From NCBI GenBank assembly GCA_049889095.1, contig JBLJFK010000004.1: a stretch of 64,000 bases of DNA; one strand, given 5' to 3'. The translations under genes were made by a program, and so were the position numbers. This document shows, in pieces, positions 20,776-29,323 of the stretch (its first letter is position 1; every line of letters starts with the position of its first letter). This stretch comes from Ewingella sp049889095 (GTDB lineage Bacteria; Pseudomonadota; Gammaproteobacteria; Enterobacterales; Enterobacteriaceae). The notes below the pieces were generated by a model. That model was not told where the DNA came from. It did no database searches and was given only the letters and a program-made list of their open reading frames with translations.

Positions 20776-21690
20776 ATGCCTGATTCCCATTCTGCGCAGC
20801 ATTATGTCGGTCGTTTTGCCCCTTCGCCTTCCGGCGCTCTCCATTTCGGTTCCCTGATAGCCGCCCTCGGCAGCTATCTGCATGCCCGTTCTTTACAGGG
20901 CCGCTGGCTGGTACGCATTGACGATCTCGATCCACCGCGCGAAATCCCGGGCTCCGCCGACAGCATTCTGGCTACGCTGGACCGCTACGGATTGCATTGG
21001 GATGGTGACGTCGTCTGGCAGTCGAAACGTCATGATGCCTACCGCGCTGCCCTGGAGAGATTACGCCATCAGGGAGTCAGCTATTACTGCACCTGTACCC
21101 GCCAGCGGATTAGCCAGCTTGGCGGCACTTACGACAGGCACTGCCGCGATTTGGCACTGGGCGCAGAAAATGCCGCCGTTCGTTTACGCCAAATCCACCC
21201 GATTTATGGGTTTGAGGATGACTTCCAGGGGCAGCAACATGCCAAGCCAGCGCTGGCTGAAGAGGATTTCATTGTTTGCCGGCGCGACGGCCTGTTCGCT
21301 TATAATCTGGCAGTGGTGGTTGATGACCATTATCAGGGCGTGAATCATATTGTGCGTGGTGCAGATTTAATTGAACCCACCGTACGGCAGATTTCACTTT
21401 ATCAACATTTAGGCTATCCGCAGCCGGGTTATTTGCATTTACCGTTGGCGGTGAATGGCCAGGGGGATAAACTCTCGAAGCAGAATCATGCCCCTGCATT
21501 ACCGGAAGGCGATCCCCGCCCGGTATTGTTGAAAGCGTTACAATTTTTGGGCCAAAATGTGCCGGAAAATTGGCAGGATTTGCCATTAGACTTATTATTA
21601 CGCTGGGCGACAAAACATTGGACGCCGGCGCAAATGCCGCGACAAGATGCGAAAGCACCACCAGATTTGACTTCGGCATTCTCAAAGTAG
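20776..21690 (+). CDS. gluQ: Glutamyl-Q tRNA(Asp) synthetase
   Basis: Attaches glutamate to the queuine-derived base at position 34 of tRNA(Asp); it is a paralogue of the GluRS catalytic core without an anticodon-binding domain. The 304-aa product has the HIGH-like motif in FAPSPSGALHFGSL, zinc-type ligands in YYCTCTR and DRHC, and a KMSKS-like KLSKQ loop. I chose the ATG at 20776 (MPDSHSAQHYVGRF), which fits the family N-terminus. The frame remains open to 20731, but those codons overlap the upstream hairpin. The ribosome site is weak. Confidence 0.93.
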   Translation: MPDSHSAQHYVGRFAPSPSGALHFGSLIAALGSYLHARSLQGRWLVRIDDLDPPREIPGSADSILATLDRYGLHWDGDVVWQSKRHDAYRAALERLRHQGVSYYCTCTRQRISQLGGTYDRHCRDLALGAENAAVRLRQIHPIYGFEDDFQGQQHAKPALAEEDFIVCRRDGLFAYNLAVVVDDHYQGVNHIVRGADLIEPTVRQISLYQHLGYPQPGYLHLPLAVNGQGDKLSKQNHAPALPEGDPRPVLLKALQFLGQNVPENWQDLPLDLLLRWATKHWTPAQMPRQDAKAPPDLTSAFSK

Positions 21691-21760
21691 CCAGTGTGAG
21701 CTATGATTAGCCGCTGTTTTTGCGTCGCGTTATTTTTATCAGTCACTATCGAGGTGTCCC

Positions 21761-23512
21761 ATTTTTACCCGAGTAGCCAATTTCTGCCGTAAGGTGCTAA
21801 TTCGTGAAGACAAAGTCATTCGTGAAGACAAAGTTATTCATGAAGAAAATGCGGTGCCAGAGCAAGCCCCTCTTCGTGAAGATAAAACCCATCACGAGAC
21901 AACGCTTGTAGCTGAAGGCAACGTGAAAACGGCCCCAGCTCCACGGCGCGAACGCAGCGGGAGCCGCGATAGCCGTGGCCGCCGGGATGAAAACACGCAC
22001 CGAGGTGATCGCCGCAATAACAGCGCTTCGCAGAGTCAGGGCCCGCGCCAAAGCACAAACAACGGCAACCGCCGCCCGGCCAGCGAGTCGACACGTGGCG
22101 AACGTCAGCCCATTATTGAGCGCTATGTCACTGAGCATCCGCCCAAACCGCGTGCATCTTTCGACTACGCCGGTGAGACACGTGCAATAACAGTGATTCC
22201 GCGCGACGAGCACAATATTTCCCGTCGTGATATCAGCGAAAACGCACTGAAAGTTCTCTATCGCCTGAACAAATCTGGCTATGAAGCCTATCTGGTCGGC
22301 GGTGGCGTACGTGATTTACTGCTGGAAAAGAAACCCAAAGATTTCGACATCACCACCAACGCCACGCCGGATCAGGTACGTAAACTGTTCCGCAACTGCC
22401 GTCTGGTGGGTCGCCGTTTCCGCCTGGCACATGTCATGTTCGGACCGGAAATCATTGAGGTTGCTACCTTCCGCGGTCATCACGAACAGCTGGAAGAAGA
22501 ACCGGAAGACAAAAACTCTTCCCAGCAGGCGGTGAACGGTATGCTGCTGCGTGACAATATTTTTGGCACCATCGAAGATGACGCCCAGCGCCGCGACTTC
22601 ACCATCAATAGTCTATATTACGGCGTAGCTGATTTCACCGTGCGTGATTACACCGGCGGTCTGCGCGATCTGGAAAATGGCATTATTCGTCTGATTGGTG
22701 ACCCGGAAACCCGCTACCGCGAAGATCCGGTAAGGATGCTACGTGCTGTCCGTTTTGCCGCCAAGCTGGATATGAAAATCTGTCCGGTAACGGCCGAACC
22801 CATTCCACGCCTGGCGACCCTATTGCAGGAAATCCCGCCAGCGCGGCTGTTTGAAGAGTCGCTGAAATTATTGCAGTCGGGTTATGGTCATCAAACTTAC
22901 CTGAAGCTGTGTGAATACCAATTGTTCCAGCCGTTGTTCCCGCTGATTGCCAGCCAGTTCACCGAACAGGGCGACAGCCCGATGGAACGAATACTGAATC
23001 AGGTATTAAAAAATACTGACTTCCGCCTGCAAAACGATCAGCGCGTTAATCCGGCATTCCTGTTCGCCGCCATGCTGTGGTATCCGGTGATTGAACATGC
23101 GCAGAGGCTGGCGCAGGAAGGCGGCCTGACTTATTACGATGCGTTCTCACTGGCGATGAACGACGTACTCGACGAGCAATGCCGTTCACTGGCTATACCG
23201 AAACGTATCACCACGTTAGTGCGTGATATCTGGGCGCTGCAACTGCGTCTTTCTCGCCGTCAGGGGAAACGTGCACACAAGCTGATGGAACACCCTAAAT
23301 TCCGCGCCGCCTTTGATTTACTGGCACTGCGTGCGGAAGTGGAACAGCATCGCGAACTGCAAAGCCTGACCGAATGGTGGAATGAATTCCAGGAGGCCAC
23401 TCCTGCGTCGCAAAAAAACATGCTGGGTACGCTGGGCGATGACGTCGCACCACGCCGCACCCGTACGCGCCGTCCGCGCAAACGGGCACCACGTAAGGAA
23501 AGCGGTCAATGA
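21761..23512 (+). CDS. pcnB: Poly(A) polymerase I, AUU start
   Basis: Adds poly(A) tails to RNA 3' ends, promoting decay and controlling ColE1-type plasmid copy number. The 583-aa protein starts at an ATT codon: GAGGTGTCCC then ATT TTT ACC CGA GTA GCC AAT, encoding MFTRVANFCRKVL, which matches the E. coli N-terminus, also AUU-initiated. The nucleotidyltransferase core has LVGGGVRDLLL and the catalytic DFDITTNA. The arginine-rich tail (RTRTRRPRKRAPRK) is typical. About 115 residues of low-complexity R/N/S/Q/E sequence (residues 14 to about 130) are inserted before the core and are absent from E. coli PcnB (465 aa). The stop overlaps folK (ATGA). Confidence 0.93.
   Translation: MFTRVANFCRKVLIREDKVIREDKVIHEENAVPEQAPLREDKTHHETTLVAEGNVKTAPAPRRERSGSRDSRGRRDENTHRGDRRNNSASQSQGPRQSTNNGNRRPASESTRGERQPIIERYVTEHPPKPRASFDYAGETRAITVIPRDEHNISRRDISENALKVLYRLNKSGYEAYLVGGGVRDLLLEKKPKDFDITTNATPDQVRKLFRNCRLVGRRFRLAHVMFGPEIIEVATFRGHHEQLEEEPEDKNSSQQAVNGMLLRDNIFGTIEDDAQRRDFTINSLYYGVADFTVRDYTGGLRDLENGIIRLIGDPETRYREDPVRMLRAVRFAAKLDMKICPVTAEPIPRLATLLQEIPPARLFEESLKLLQSGYGHQTYLKLCEYQLFQPLFPLIASQFTEQGDSPMERILNQVLKNTDFRLQNDQRVNPAFLFAAMLWYPVIEHAQRLAQEGGLTYYDAFSLAMNDVLDEQCRSLAIPKRITTLVRDIWALQLRLSRRQGKRAHKLMEHPKFRAAFDLLALRAEVEQHRELQSLTEWWNEFQEATPASQKNMLGTLGDDVAPRRTRTRRPRKRAPRKESGQ
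21800..21853 (+). repeat. 18-bp tandem repeats in the pcnB N-terminal insert
   Basis: ATTCGTGAAGACAAAGTC occurs at 21800 and again at 21818 with one base change. A more diverged third unit begins at 21836 and a further relative (CTTCGTGAAGATAAAACC) lies about 25 bases later. They encode repeated Ile-Arg-Glu-Asp-Lys-Val units, showing how the insert may have grown. Confidence 0.8.
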
Positions 23513-23988
23513 TCCGGGTCTACATTGCGCTCGGCAGTAATCTTGCCAAGCCTGTAGACCAGGTTAACTGTGCGCTGGAAGCTCTGGCGCATATGCCCCG
23601 CACCAAACTGGTGGTGTGTTCCGCGTTTTTCCGCAGTAAACCCCTTGGGCCGCAAAATCAACCCGATTTCCTCAACGCTGTTGTGGCGCTTGATACCCAC
23701 TTGCCTGCTGAGGAGCTTCTGGATGCCACACAGGCGATTGAACAGAATCAGGGACGCATACGTAAGGCCGAGCGCTGGGGGCCACGTACGCTGGATTTAG
23801 ACATGCTGCTGTACGGCAACCAAGTGATCAATACCGACCGGTTGATTGTCCCGCATTATGATATGAAGAACCGCGAGTTTATGCTCTACCCGCTGGCGGA
23901 GATTGCCCCGGAGTTGATTTTCCCCGATGGTGAATCCCTGCAGGAGGTTCTGACCCGCGTCCCGCGCAACGGTCTGGCCCGCTGGTAG
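23509..23988 (+). CDS. folK: 2-amino-4-hydroxy-6-hydroxymethyldihydropteridine pyrophosphokinase
   Basis: Transfers pyrophosphate from ATP to 6-hydroxymethyl-7,8-dihydropterin in folate synthesis. The 159-aa length equals that of E. coli HPPK. The signature RWGPRTLDLDMLLYG contains the two magnesium-binding aspartates. ALGSNLAKP is at the N-terminus and the substrate loop QNQPDFLNAVV is present. It overlaps pcnB by four bases (ATGA), implying coupled translation. The next gene, qseC, converges from the other strand only 11 bases away. Confidence 0.97.
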   Translation: MIRVYIALGSNLAKPVDQVNCALEALAHMPRTKLVVCSAFFRSKPLGPQNQPDFLNAVVALDTHLPAEELLDATQAIEQNQGRIRKAERWGPRTLDLDMLLYGNQVINTDRLIVPHYDMKNREFMLYPLAEIAPELIFPDGESLQEVLTRVPRNGLARW

Positions 23989-23999
23989 CCCAGCATTAA

Positions 24000-25382
24000 T
24001 CATCCCGAACAGCTTGCCCGAACTTCTACCCGCGTTCCACCTTCAGCCCGGTTGCGGTATACGACGCGAAGCCCATGCAGCTGGGCGATTCGTTTAACAA
24101 TCGAGACCCCCAGTCCACTGCCGGTCTGTTCCTGACCCGGCGGACGATAAAAACGCTCACCCAGCCTTGCCAAATGTTTATCTGAAATGCCCGGCCCGCG
24201 ATCCTCGACGTTAATGCCCTGCTGGCTGAGATGGACAACCACCGACGATCCCGCGGGTGAATATCGCACCGCATTATCCACCAGATTACGTAACATCAAC
24301 GACAGCAACAAAGATTGCCCCTCAATCGCTGGCGGTGTACCGGTATTTTCAAAGCGCAAAGCGATACCCTTGGCATGGGCGGCAGCATCCTGCTCACCCA
24401 GGGTCTGCGCTATCAGCCCTGCCCAATCTACCGGTTCCAACTCATCCAGCCCACTAAAAGACTCCAGCCTGGACAGCGTCAGCAACTGATCAACCAGTCG
24501 GGTGGCGCGGTCGATACTGGTGGTAAGATTTTGCAACGCATGTTCACGCATTTCGTTGTCATCACCAGACAACTGCACCACTTCGGTTTGCACCCGCAGC
24601 GCGGCAAGCGGACTACGCAGTTCGTGGGCTGCATCTGAGGTAAAACGCCGTTCACGGGTTAGCATATCGCCGGTACGGGTAAACAATGCGTTGAGGGATA
24701 GCACCAGCGGCAGCACTTCGCTGGGTACCCGGTCGGTGGAGAGAGGGGAAGCATCATCAGGAGCACGCCGGTGAAGATCGCCCGCTACGCGGCGCAGTGG
24801 GCGCAGCTCCAGACCCATCATCACCATCATGGCCAGCAGCAATATTGGCAGGCAGGCCAGCCACGGCAGCAGTTGTCCGGAGACCAGATTCCAGGCCATA
24901 TCCTGACGATAATCATATTCCTGACCAACGGCGATGCGAAAGCGTCCGTCCGCAGTCGTCAGCCACAGCAGCCGCCATGGGTCGTCATTGTTATTGATTT
25001 CACTATCAATAAAGCCCTGTGTGTTCTTATCAAAGCGGATATTTTTGCCGTTTTCACCGTCGTTAAGCAGCATCTTGCCCTGCAAATTAAAGATGGCGAA
25101 CGTCAGAGCGTCATCATCGGTATGTCCGCGCCCGGATTTGTGCACCAGCTTTTTGGTCTCAGGCAGACGAACTTCATGATTTTGCAACAACATATCGCCC
25201 ACGCCAGTGGCCGCCAGGCGTTTGGCAAATAACATTTGTTGAGTATCAAGCACTTCGTTGATGTTGTGGCGGGTCTGATACCAGGCTATAGCAGAGGCCA
25301 GCAGCCAAGTGACCAGCGCCAGCATGCCAAACAGCAGGATCAAACGCAGACGTAAACTAAGATTTTTGCAATGTTGCTTCAC
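24000..25382 (-). CDS. qseC: Sensor histidine kinase QseC
   Basis: Inner-membrane sensor of the QseBC two-component system. In E. coli it has been linked to adrenergic and AI-3 signals and to balancing QseB activity by dephosphorylation. The 460-aa protein has two membrane helices (about residues 12-32 and 170-192) around a periplasmic sensor with the family DDDALTFAIFN motif. A HAMP-like linker follows, then the H-box with phospho-accepting His in DAAHELRSPLAALRVQTEV, the N-box (NLVDNAVRYSP), G1 (DRGPGIS) and G2 (GSGLGVSIV). Similarity to E. coli QseC is full length. The start is GTG, overlapping the qseB stop (GTGA). Confidence 0.9.
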   Translation of the reverse strand: MKQHCKNLSLRLRLILLFGMLALVTWLLASAIAWYQTRHNINEVLDTQQMLFAKRLAATGVGDMLLQNHEVRLPETKKLVHKSGRGHTDDDALTFAIFNLQGKMLLNDGENGKNIRFDKNTQGFIDSEINNNDDPWRLLWLTTADGRFRIAVGQEYDYRQDMAWNLVSGQLLPWLACLPILLLAMMVMMGLELRPLRRVAGDLHRRAPDDASPLSTDRVPSEVLPLVLSLNALFTRTGDMLTRERRFTSDAAHELRSPLAALRVQTEVVQLSGDDNEMREHALQNLTTSIDRATRLVDQLLTLSRLESFSGLDELEPVDWAGLIAQTLGEQDAAAHAKGIALRFENTGTPPAIEGQSLLLSLMLRNLVDNAVRYSPAGSSVVVHLSQQGINVEDRGPGISDKHLARLGERFYRPPGQEQTGSGLGVSIVKRIAQLHGLRVVYRNRAEGGTRVEVRASCSG

Positions 25383-26077
25383 GCATTTTCTCCGGTCATG
25401 GAGTCCCTTACATCGGCGAGCGCATCTCCCAGGGTATAACCCACACCGTGAACGGTACGGATGAAACCGTTACCCAATTTTTTACGCAGATGGTGAATAT
25501 GCACCTCGACAGCGTTGCTGCTAACCTCGTCATCCCAGTTGTAGAGTTTTTCCTGGATCAACGGACGCGGTAAAACACGACCTTTGTTATTGAGGAATAA
25601 CTCCAGCACCGTTATCTCACGCGGTGTAAGCATTACCGGGTCGCCGTTCAATGCAACGCTGCGTAACGCTGGGTCGAATTCCAGAATACCATGGGTAATT
25701 TTTGGCGTAATTTGCCCGTGGCGACGTCGGATCAGCGCCTGCAAACGCGCCGCCACTTCCACCAATGCAAACGGCTTACACAGATAATCATCGGCACCGG
25801 CCTGCAATCCGCTGACCCGTTGTTCAAGCGCATCACGGGCGGTTAGGATCAAGACTGGCGTATCTTTCCCAGCCTGACGCCACTCTTTAAGCAGCTGCAT
25901 ACCGTCCATTCCGGGCAGACTGAGATCGAGGATCACTGCATCATAAGGTGCGCTGTCGAGCGCCACTTTTCCGATCAGACCGTCGGTAAACCAGTCGAGT
26001 GTGAAACCCAACTTTCCCAGTCCGGCTTTAATACCGTCGCCGATCATCTTGTCATCTTCTATCAGCAGAATCCGCAT
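25379..26077 (-). CDS. qseB: Response regulator QseB
   Basis: OmpR/PhoB-type DNA-binding regulator paired with QseC. The 232-aa protein has the acidic pocket IEDD, the phospho-accepting D51 in AVILDLSLPGMDG, the switch residues in LTARDA and the conserved lysine in CKPFALVEVAARL. The winged helix ends RTVHGVGYTLGD. It is clearly closest to QseB among E. coli regulators. I chose the ATG at 26077 (MRILLIED), matching the family; the frame is open five codons upstream. The C-terminus is about a dozen residues longer than in E. coli. A direct repeat of the QseB/PmrA half-site lies upstream. Confidence 0.9.
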   Translation of the reverse strand: MRILLIEDDKMIGDGIKAGLGKLGFTLDWFTDGLIGKVALDSAPYDAVILDLSLPGMDGMQLLKEWRQAGKDTPVLILTARDALEQRVSGLQAGADDYLCKPFALVEVAARLQALIRRRHGQITPKITHGILEFDPALRSVALNGDPVMLTPREITVLELFLNNKGRVLPRPLIQEKLYNWDDEVSSNAVEVHIHHLRKKLGNGFIRTVHGVGYTLGDALADVRDSMTGENA

Positions 26078-26100
26078 GCGCCTCGCTCCCATCGTTAAAT

Positions 26101-26164
26101 TAACCCAAAATCATTCGAGTCACAGAAAGGCGGCCAACGCATCTGCGGCTTGAAGGATAAAGAG
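26101..26164 (+). repeat. Internally deleted ERIC remnant
   Basis: The left end TAACCCAAAATCATTCGAGT and the right end GGCGGCCAACGCATCTGCGG...CTTGAAGGATAAAGAG are recognisable. The central hairpin (the two GGGGA/TCCCC arms) is missing, leaving about 64 bases. It lies in the qseB/panB divergent interval, directly upstream of the qseB start. Confidence 0.75.
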
Positions 26165-26179
26165 GTTCTCCATGCCTCC

Positions 26180-26212
26180 AGTATACGTCAGGCATATTAA
26201 GCGGTTCTTAAG
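26180..26212 (-). promoter_or_regulatory. QseB/PmrA-type box and -10 element for qseBC
   Basis: On the minus strand, CTTAAG-AACCG-CTTAAT (26212 to 26196) is a direct repeat with 5-base spacing, the arrangement known for PmrA and shared by QseB sites. TATACT (26185 to 26180) follows ten bases later as a plausible -10, placing the box over the -35 region, as expected for autoactivation. The motif match is seen in the sequence; its use by QseB is inferred. Confidence 0.65.
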
Positions 26213-26313
26213 ATCTACAGACTGAAGTCAGTAACTTCACTACCTGCTTATCGGGCCATACAGTAGAATAACAACCCGATATTCACCGTATGAATTGTCC
26301 ACAGGAAGATCCC

Positions 26314-27108
26314 ATGAAAACCACCACCCTGAGTCAGTTACGCCAGTGGAAACAGGATAACCATAAGTTTGCGACCCTCACCGCATACGACGCCAGCTTC
26401 GCCCAACTGTTCGCTGAACAAGGGGTCCCGGTGATGCTGGTCGGCGATTCACTCGGTATGGTCGTGCAGGGCAATGATTCTACCCTGCCGGTTACCGTTG
26501 AAGATATTGCCTATCATACCCGCTGCGTACGCCGTGGTGCACCGCTAGCCTTGCTGCTGGCTGACCTGCCTTTTATGAGTTACGCCACGCCCGAGCAAAC
26601 CTTCGCCAGCGCCGCCGTGCTGATGCGTGCGGGGGCCAATATGGTGAAGCTGGAAGGGGGAAGTTGGTTGTGCGATACGGTGAAAATGCTGACTGAACGT
26701 GCAGTGCCGGTATGCGGACATTTGGGTTTGACGCCACAGTCTGTGAACATTTTCGGTGGTTATAAAGTGCAGGGCCGTGATGAAGTGGCTGCTAATCTGT
26801 TGGTGAAAGACGCGCTGGCGCTTGAGGAAGCGGGTGCACAGCTACTGGTACTGGAGTGCGTTCCGGTTGAATTAGCCCAACGTGTAACGCAGGAGCTGTC
26901 TATCCCCGTCATTGGCATCGGCGCAGGAAATGTGACCGACGGCCAGATTTTAGTGATGCATGATGCCTTTGGTATTACCGGCGGCCACACGCCCAAATTC
27001 GCCAAAGATTTCCTCAGCGAAGCCGGTGATATGCGCAGCGCCGTGCGTCTTTATGTCGAACAGGTTGCTCAGGGAATTTACCCGGGCGAAGAACACAGTT
27101 TCAAATAA
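26314..27108 (+). CDS. panB: 3-methyl-2-oxobutanoate hydroxymethyltransferase
   Basis: First enzyme of the pantothenate branch: transfers a hydroxymethyl group from methylene-tetrahydrofolate to alpha-ketoisovalerate to form ketopantoate. The 264-aa length equals that of E. coli PanB. Family motifs are TAYDASFAQLFAEQG, MLVGDSLGMVVQG, VPVCGHLGLTPQSVN and PVIGIGAG. I chose the ATG at 26314 (MKTTTLSQL), preceded by ACAGGAAGATCCC. Eight extra upstream codons in frame are not conserved. panC follows after 26 bases. Confidence 0.97.
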   Translation: MKTTTLSQLRQWKQDNHKFATLTAYDASFAQLFAEQGVPVMLVGDSLGMVVQGNDSTLPVTVEDIAYHTRCVRRGAPLALLLADLPFMSYATPEQTFASAAVLMRAGANMVKLEGGSWLCDTVKMLTERAVPVCGHLGLTPQSVNIFGGYKVQGRDEVAANLLVKDALALEEAGAQLLVLECVPVELAQRVTQELSIPVIGIGAGNVTDGQILVMHDAFGITGGHTPKFAKDFLSEAGDMRSAVRLYVEQVAQGIYPGEEHSFK

Positions 27109-27134
27109 ATACCGGTTACTAATCAGGAGTTGTC

Positions 27135-27989
27135 GTGCTAATTATCGAAAACATACCGCTGCTGCGCCGTGAAATTCATTTTTATCATCAGAACAATAAA
27201 CGTATCGCGCTGGTTCCCACGATGGGCAATCTGCACGAAGGCCATATGAAGCTGGTAGAAGAGGCCAAAGCGCGCGCCGACGTGGTGGTGGTCACTATTT
27301 TTGTTAACCCAATGCAATTTGAACGCCCCGACGATCTCGAACGTTATCCGCGCACTTTGCAGGAAGATTGCGAGAAACTGAACAAGCGCGGCGTGGATCT
27401 GGTCTTCGCTCCCTCACCTGCCGATATTTACCCTAAAGGCTTGGCGACGCAGACTCAGGTTGATGTGCCCGTTATCTCGACTATTCTGGAAGGTGCCAGC
27501 CGCCCCGGCCATTTCCGAGGTGTGTCGACTATCGTCAGCAAATTGTTCAATCTGGTGCAGCCCGATGTGGCCTGTTTCGGGCAGAAAGATTTCCAGCAGT
27601 TGGCACTGATCCGCGCCATGGCAGAAGACATGGGCTATGGCCTCGAGATCGTCGGCGTGCCGACGGTACGTGCTAAAGATGGTCTGGCACTGAGTTCGCG
27701 CAACGGTTATCTGACCAATGATGAGCGTAAAACCGCGCCAAAGCTGTCAAAAATCATGAACCAATTGGCCGAACGCTTAACGCAAGGCGAACGCCATATC
27801 GAACAGTTACTGGATGAGACGGCACAGCAGTTGCGTGAAGCCGGTTTCACTCCGGATGAGCTGTTTATCCGCGATGCCAGGACGTTGCAAGATCTCGGAG
27901 TAGACAGCACCTCAGCGGTGATCCTGATGGCTGCATGGTTGGGAAAAGCGCGGTTAATTGATAATCAACAGGTTGATCTGACCCAGTAG
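27135..27989 (+). CDS. panC: Pantothenate synthetase
   Basis: Condenses pantoate and beta-alanine with ATP through a pantoyl-adenylate. The 284-aa protein has the HIGH-like ATP motif PTMGNLHEGHMKLV, the pantoate site FVNPMQFE, FGQKDFQQL and the KMSKS-like SSRNGYL. The GTG start is set by CAGGAGTTGTC just ahead. It is in an operon with panB; panD follows 142 bases later and makes beta-alanine for this reaction. Confidence 0.97.
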   Translation: MLIIENIPLLRREIHFYHQNNKRIALVPTMGNLHEGHMKLVEEAKARADVVVVTIFVNPMQFERPDDLERYPRTLQEDCEKLNKRGVDLVFAPSPADIYPKGLATQTQVDVPVISTILEGASRPGHFRGVSTIVSKLFNLVQPDVACFGQKDFQQLALIRAMAEDMGYGLEIVGVPTVRAKDGLALSSRNGYLTNDERKTAPKLSKIMNQLAERLTQGERHIEQLLDETAQQLREAGFTPDELFIRDARTLQDLGVDSTSAVILMAAWLGKARLIDNQQVDLTQ

Positions 27990-28131
27990 ACAGCGGGGAT
28001 TAAATCAGCAAAGATGTGTCGGATATAAGATTTTTAGTTTCCGAACTGAACGGTATTTCATGTGATTTTATCCATTCGCTTTCACGCCACGATCGTGGGA
28101 AACACGACGGATAAATACGAAGGGCACTGCA

Positions 28132-28512
28132 ATGATTCGAACTATGCTCCAGGGTAAACTGCACCGGGTTCACGTTACTCAGGCAGATTTACATTACGAA
28201 GGGTCCTGCGCCATCGATCAGGACTTTCTCGACGCCTCAGGTATTTTGGAATACGAAGCCATCGATATTTATAACGTTGACAACGGTCAGCGTTTTTCTA
28301 CTTACGCCATCGCCGCTGAACGGGGTTCTCGTATTATTTCGGTCAACGGCGCGGCAGCCCGTTGTGCCTGCGTCGGCGACCTGCTGATCATCTGCTCTTA
28401 CGTGCAGATGTCAGATGTTGAAGCCCGTAAGCACCAGCCGAAAGTAGCCTATTTCGAAGGCGATAACATTCTGAAACGCACCGCGAAAGCCGTGCCGGTT
28501 CAGGTGGCGTAA
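28132..28512 (+). CDS. panD: Aspartate 1-decarboxylase proenzyme
   Basis: Pyruvoyl-dependent enzyme that makes beta-alanine for pantothenate. The 126-aa proenzyme self-cleaves between Gly24 and Ser25 (YEGSC), turning Ser25 into the pyruvoyl group. The substrate-binding Lys9 and Arg54 (GQRFSTY) and the Tyr58 needed for catalysis are present. Length is identical to E. coli PanD. The 142-base gap after panC has no strong terminator but contains CACGATCGTG, a short palindrome of unknown role. Confidence 0.97.
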   Translation: MIRTMLQGKLHRVHVTQADLHYEGSCAIDQDFLDASGILEYEAIDIYNVDNGQRFSTYAIAAERGSRIISVNGAAARCACVGDLLIICSYVQMSDVEARKHQPKVAYFEGDNILKRTAKAVPVQVA

Positions 28513-28516
28513 TTAA

Positions 28517-28546
28517 GCCCCTTCCCCTCGTGAGAGGGGAAGGGGC
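28517..28546. terminator. Hairpin between convergent panD and yadH
   Basis: GCCCCTTCCCCTC, loop GTGA, GAGGGGAAGGGGC is a 13-bp perfect stem that starts five bases after the panD stop. There is no good T-tract on either strand (CAAAAAATT on the plus strand, TTAATTA on the minus), so it may act as an mRNA 3' stabiliser or an imperfect terminator for both genes. Confidence 0.7.
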
Positions 28547-28552
28547 AAAAAA

Positions 28553-29323
28553 TTAGCTTCGCAGGCCGCGACCACGCTCTATCAAATACCACGCCAGCAA
28601 ATAAAATGCCGCGATAAACGCCACCAGCACGCCCATAGTGAACACCAGAGGCACGTCAGAAATCCCGAGAAAACCATAACGGAAACCGCTAATCATATAG
28701 ACGATTGGGTTCAGCTTGGAGACGGCCTGCCAGATGGGCGGCAACAGGGAGAGCGAGTAAAATACTCCGCCCAGGTAAGTCAGCGGTGTCAGCACAAAGG
28801 TCGGGATCAGACTGATATCATCGAACGTTGTCGCGAATACCGCATTCAGCAGGCCGCCCAGTGAGAACAAGATCGCGGTCAGCAACAGCGTCAGTGCAAT
28901 CACCCACCAGGAGTGGATCACCAGCGGTACGAAGAACAACGAAATTGCTGTAACCAGAATTCCGACACAGATCCCTCGCGCCACGCCACCGCCGACAAAG
29001 CCGGCGATCACCACGTGAGTGGGCACCGGCGCCACCAGCAACTCTTCAATATTGCGCTGGAATTTCGCGCTGAAAAACGACGCCGCCACGTTGGCATACG
29101 AGTTGGTGATCACCGCCATCATGATAAGACCCGGTACAATAAACTGCATGTAGGTAAAACCGTGCATGCTGCCAATCTGTGAGCCAATCAGGTTGCCGAA
29201 GATGATGAAGTAGAGCGCCATGGTGATAACCGGCGGAACCAGCGTTTGGATCCAGATGCGTCCAAACCGGTTAATCTCTTTTAGCCAGATACTTTTCAGT
29301 GCCACCCAATACAGTTGCGACAT
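28553..29323 (-). CDS. yadH: ABC-2 type transporter permease YadH
   Basis: Membrane partner of YadG in an exporter of unknown substrate. The 256-aa protein equals E. coli YadH in length and has the ABC-2 permease pattern: an N-terminal cytoplasmic stretch (KEINRFGRIWIQTLVPP), about six helices, and the conserved FIPTFVLTPLTYLGGVFYSLS-like segment before the last helices. The start shares one base with the yadG stop (TAATG), so the pair is translationally coupled. Confidence 0.92.
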   Translation of the reverse strand: MSQLYWVALKSIWLKEINRFGRIWIQTLVPPVITMALYFIIFGNLIGSQIGSMHGFTYMQFIVPGLIMMAVITNSYANVAASFFSAKFQRNIEELLVAPVPTHVVIAGFVGGGVARGICVGILVTAISLFFVPLVIHSWWVIALTLLLTAILFSLGGLLNAVFATTFDDISLIPTFVLTPLTYLGGVFYSLSLLPPIWQAVSKLNPIVYMISGFRYGFLGISDVPLVFTMGVLVAFIAAFYLLAWYLIERGRGLRS

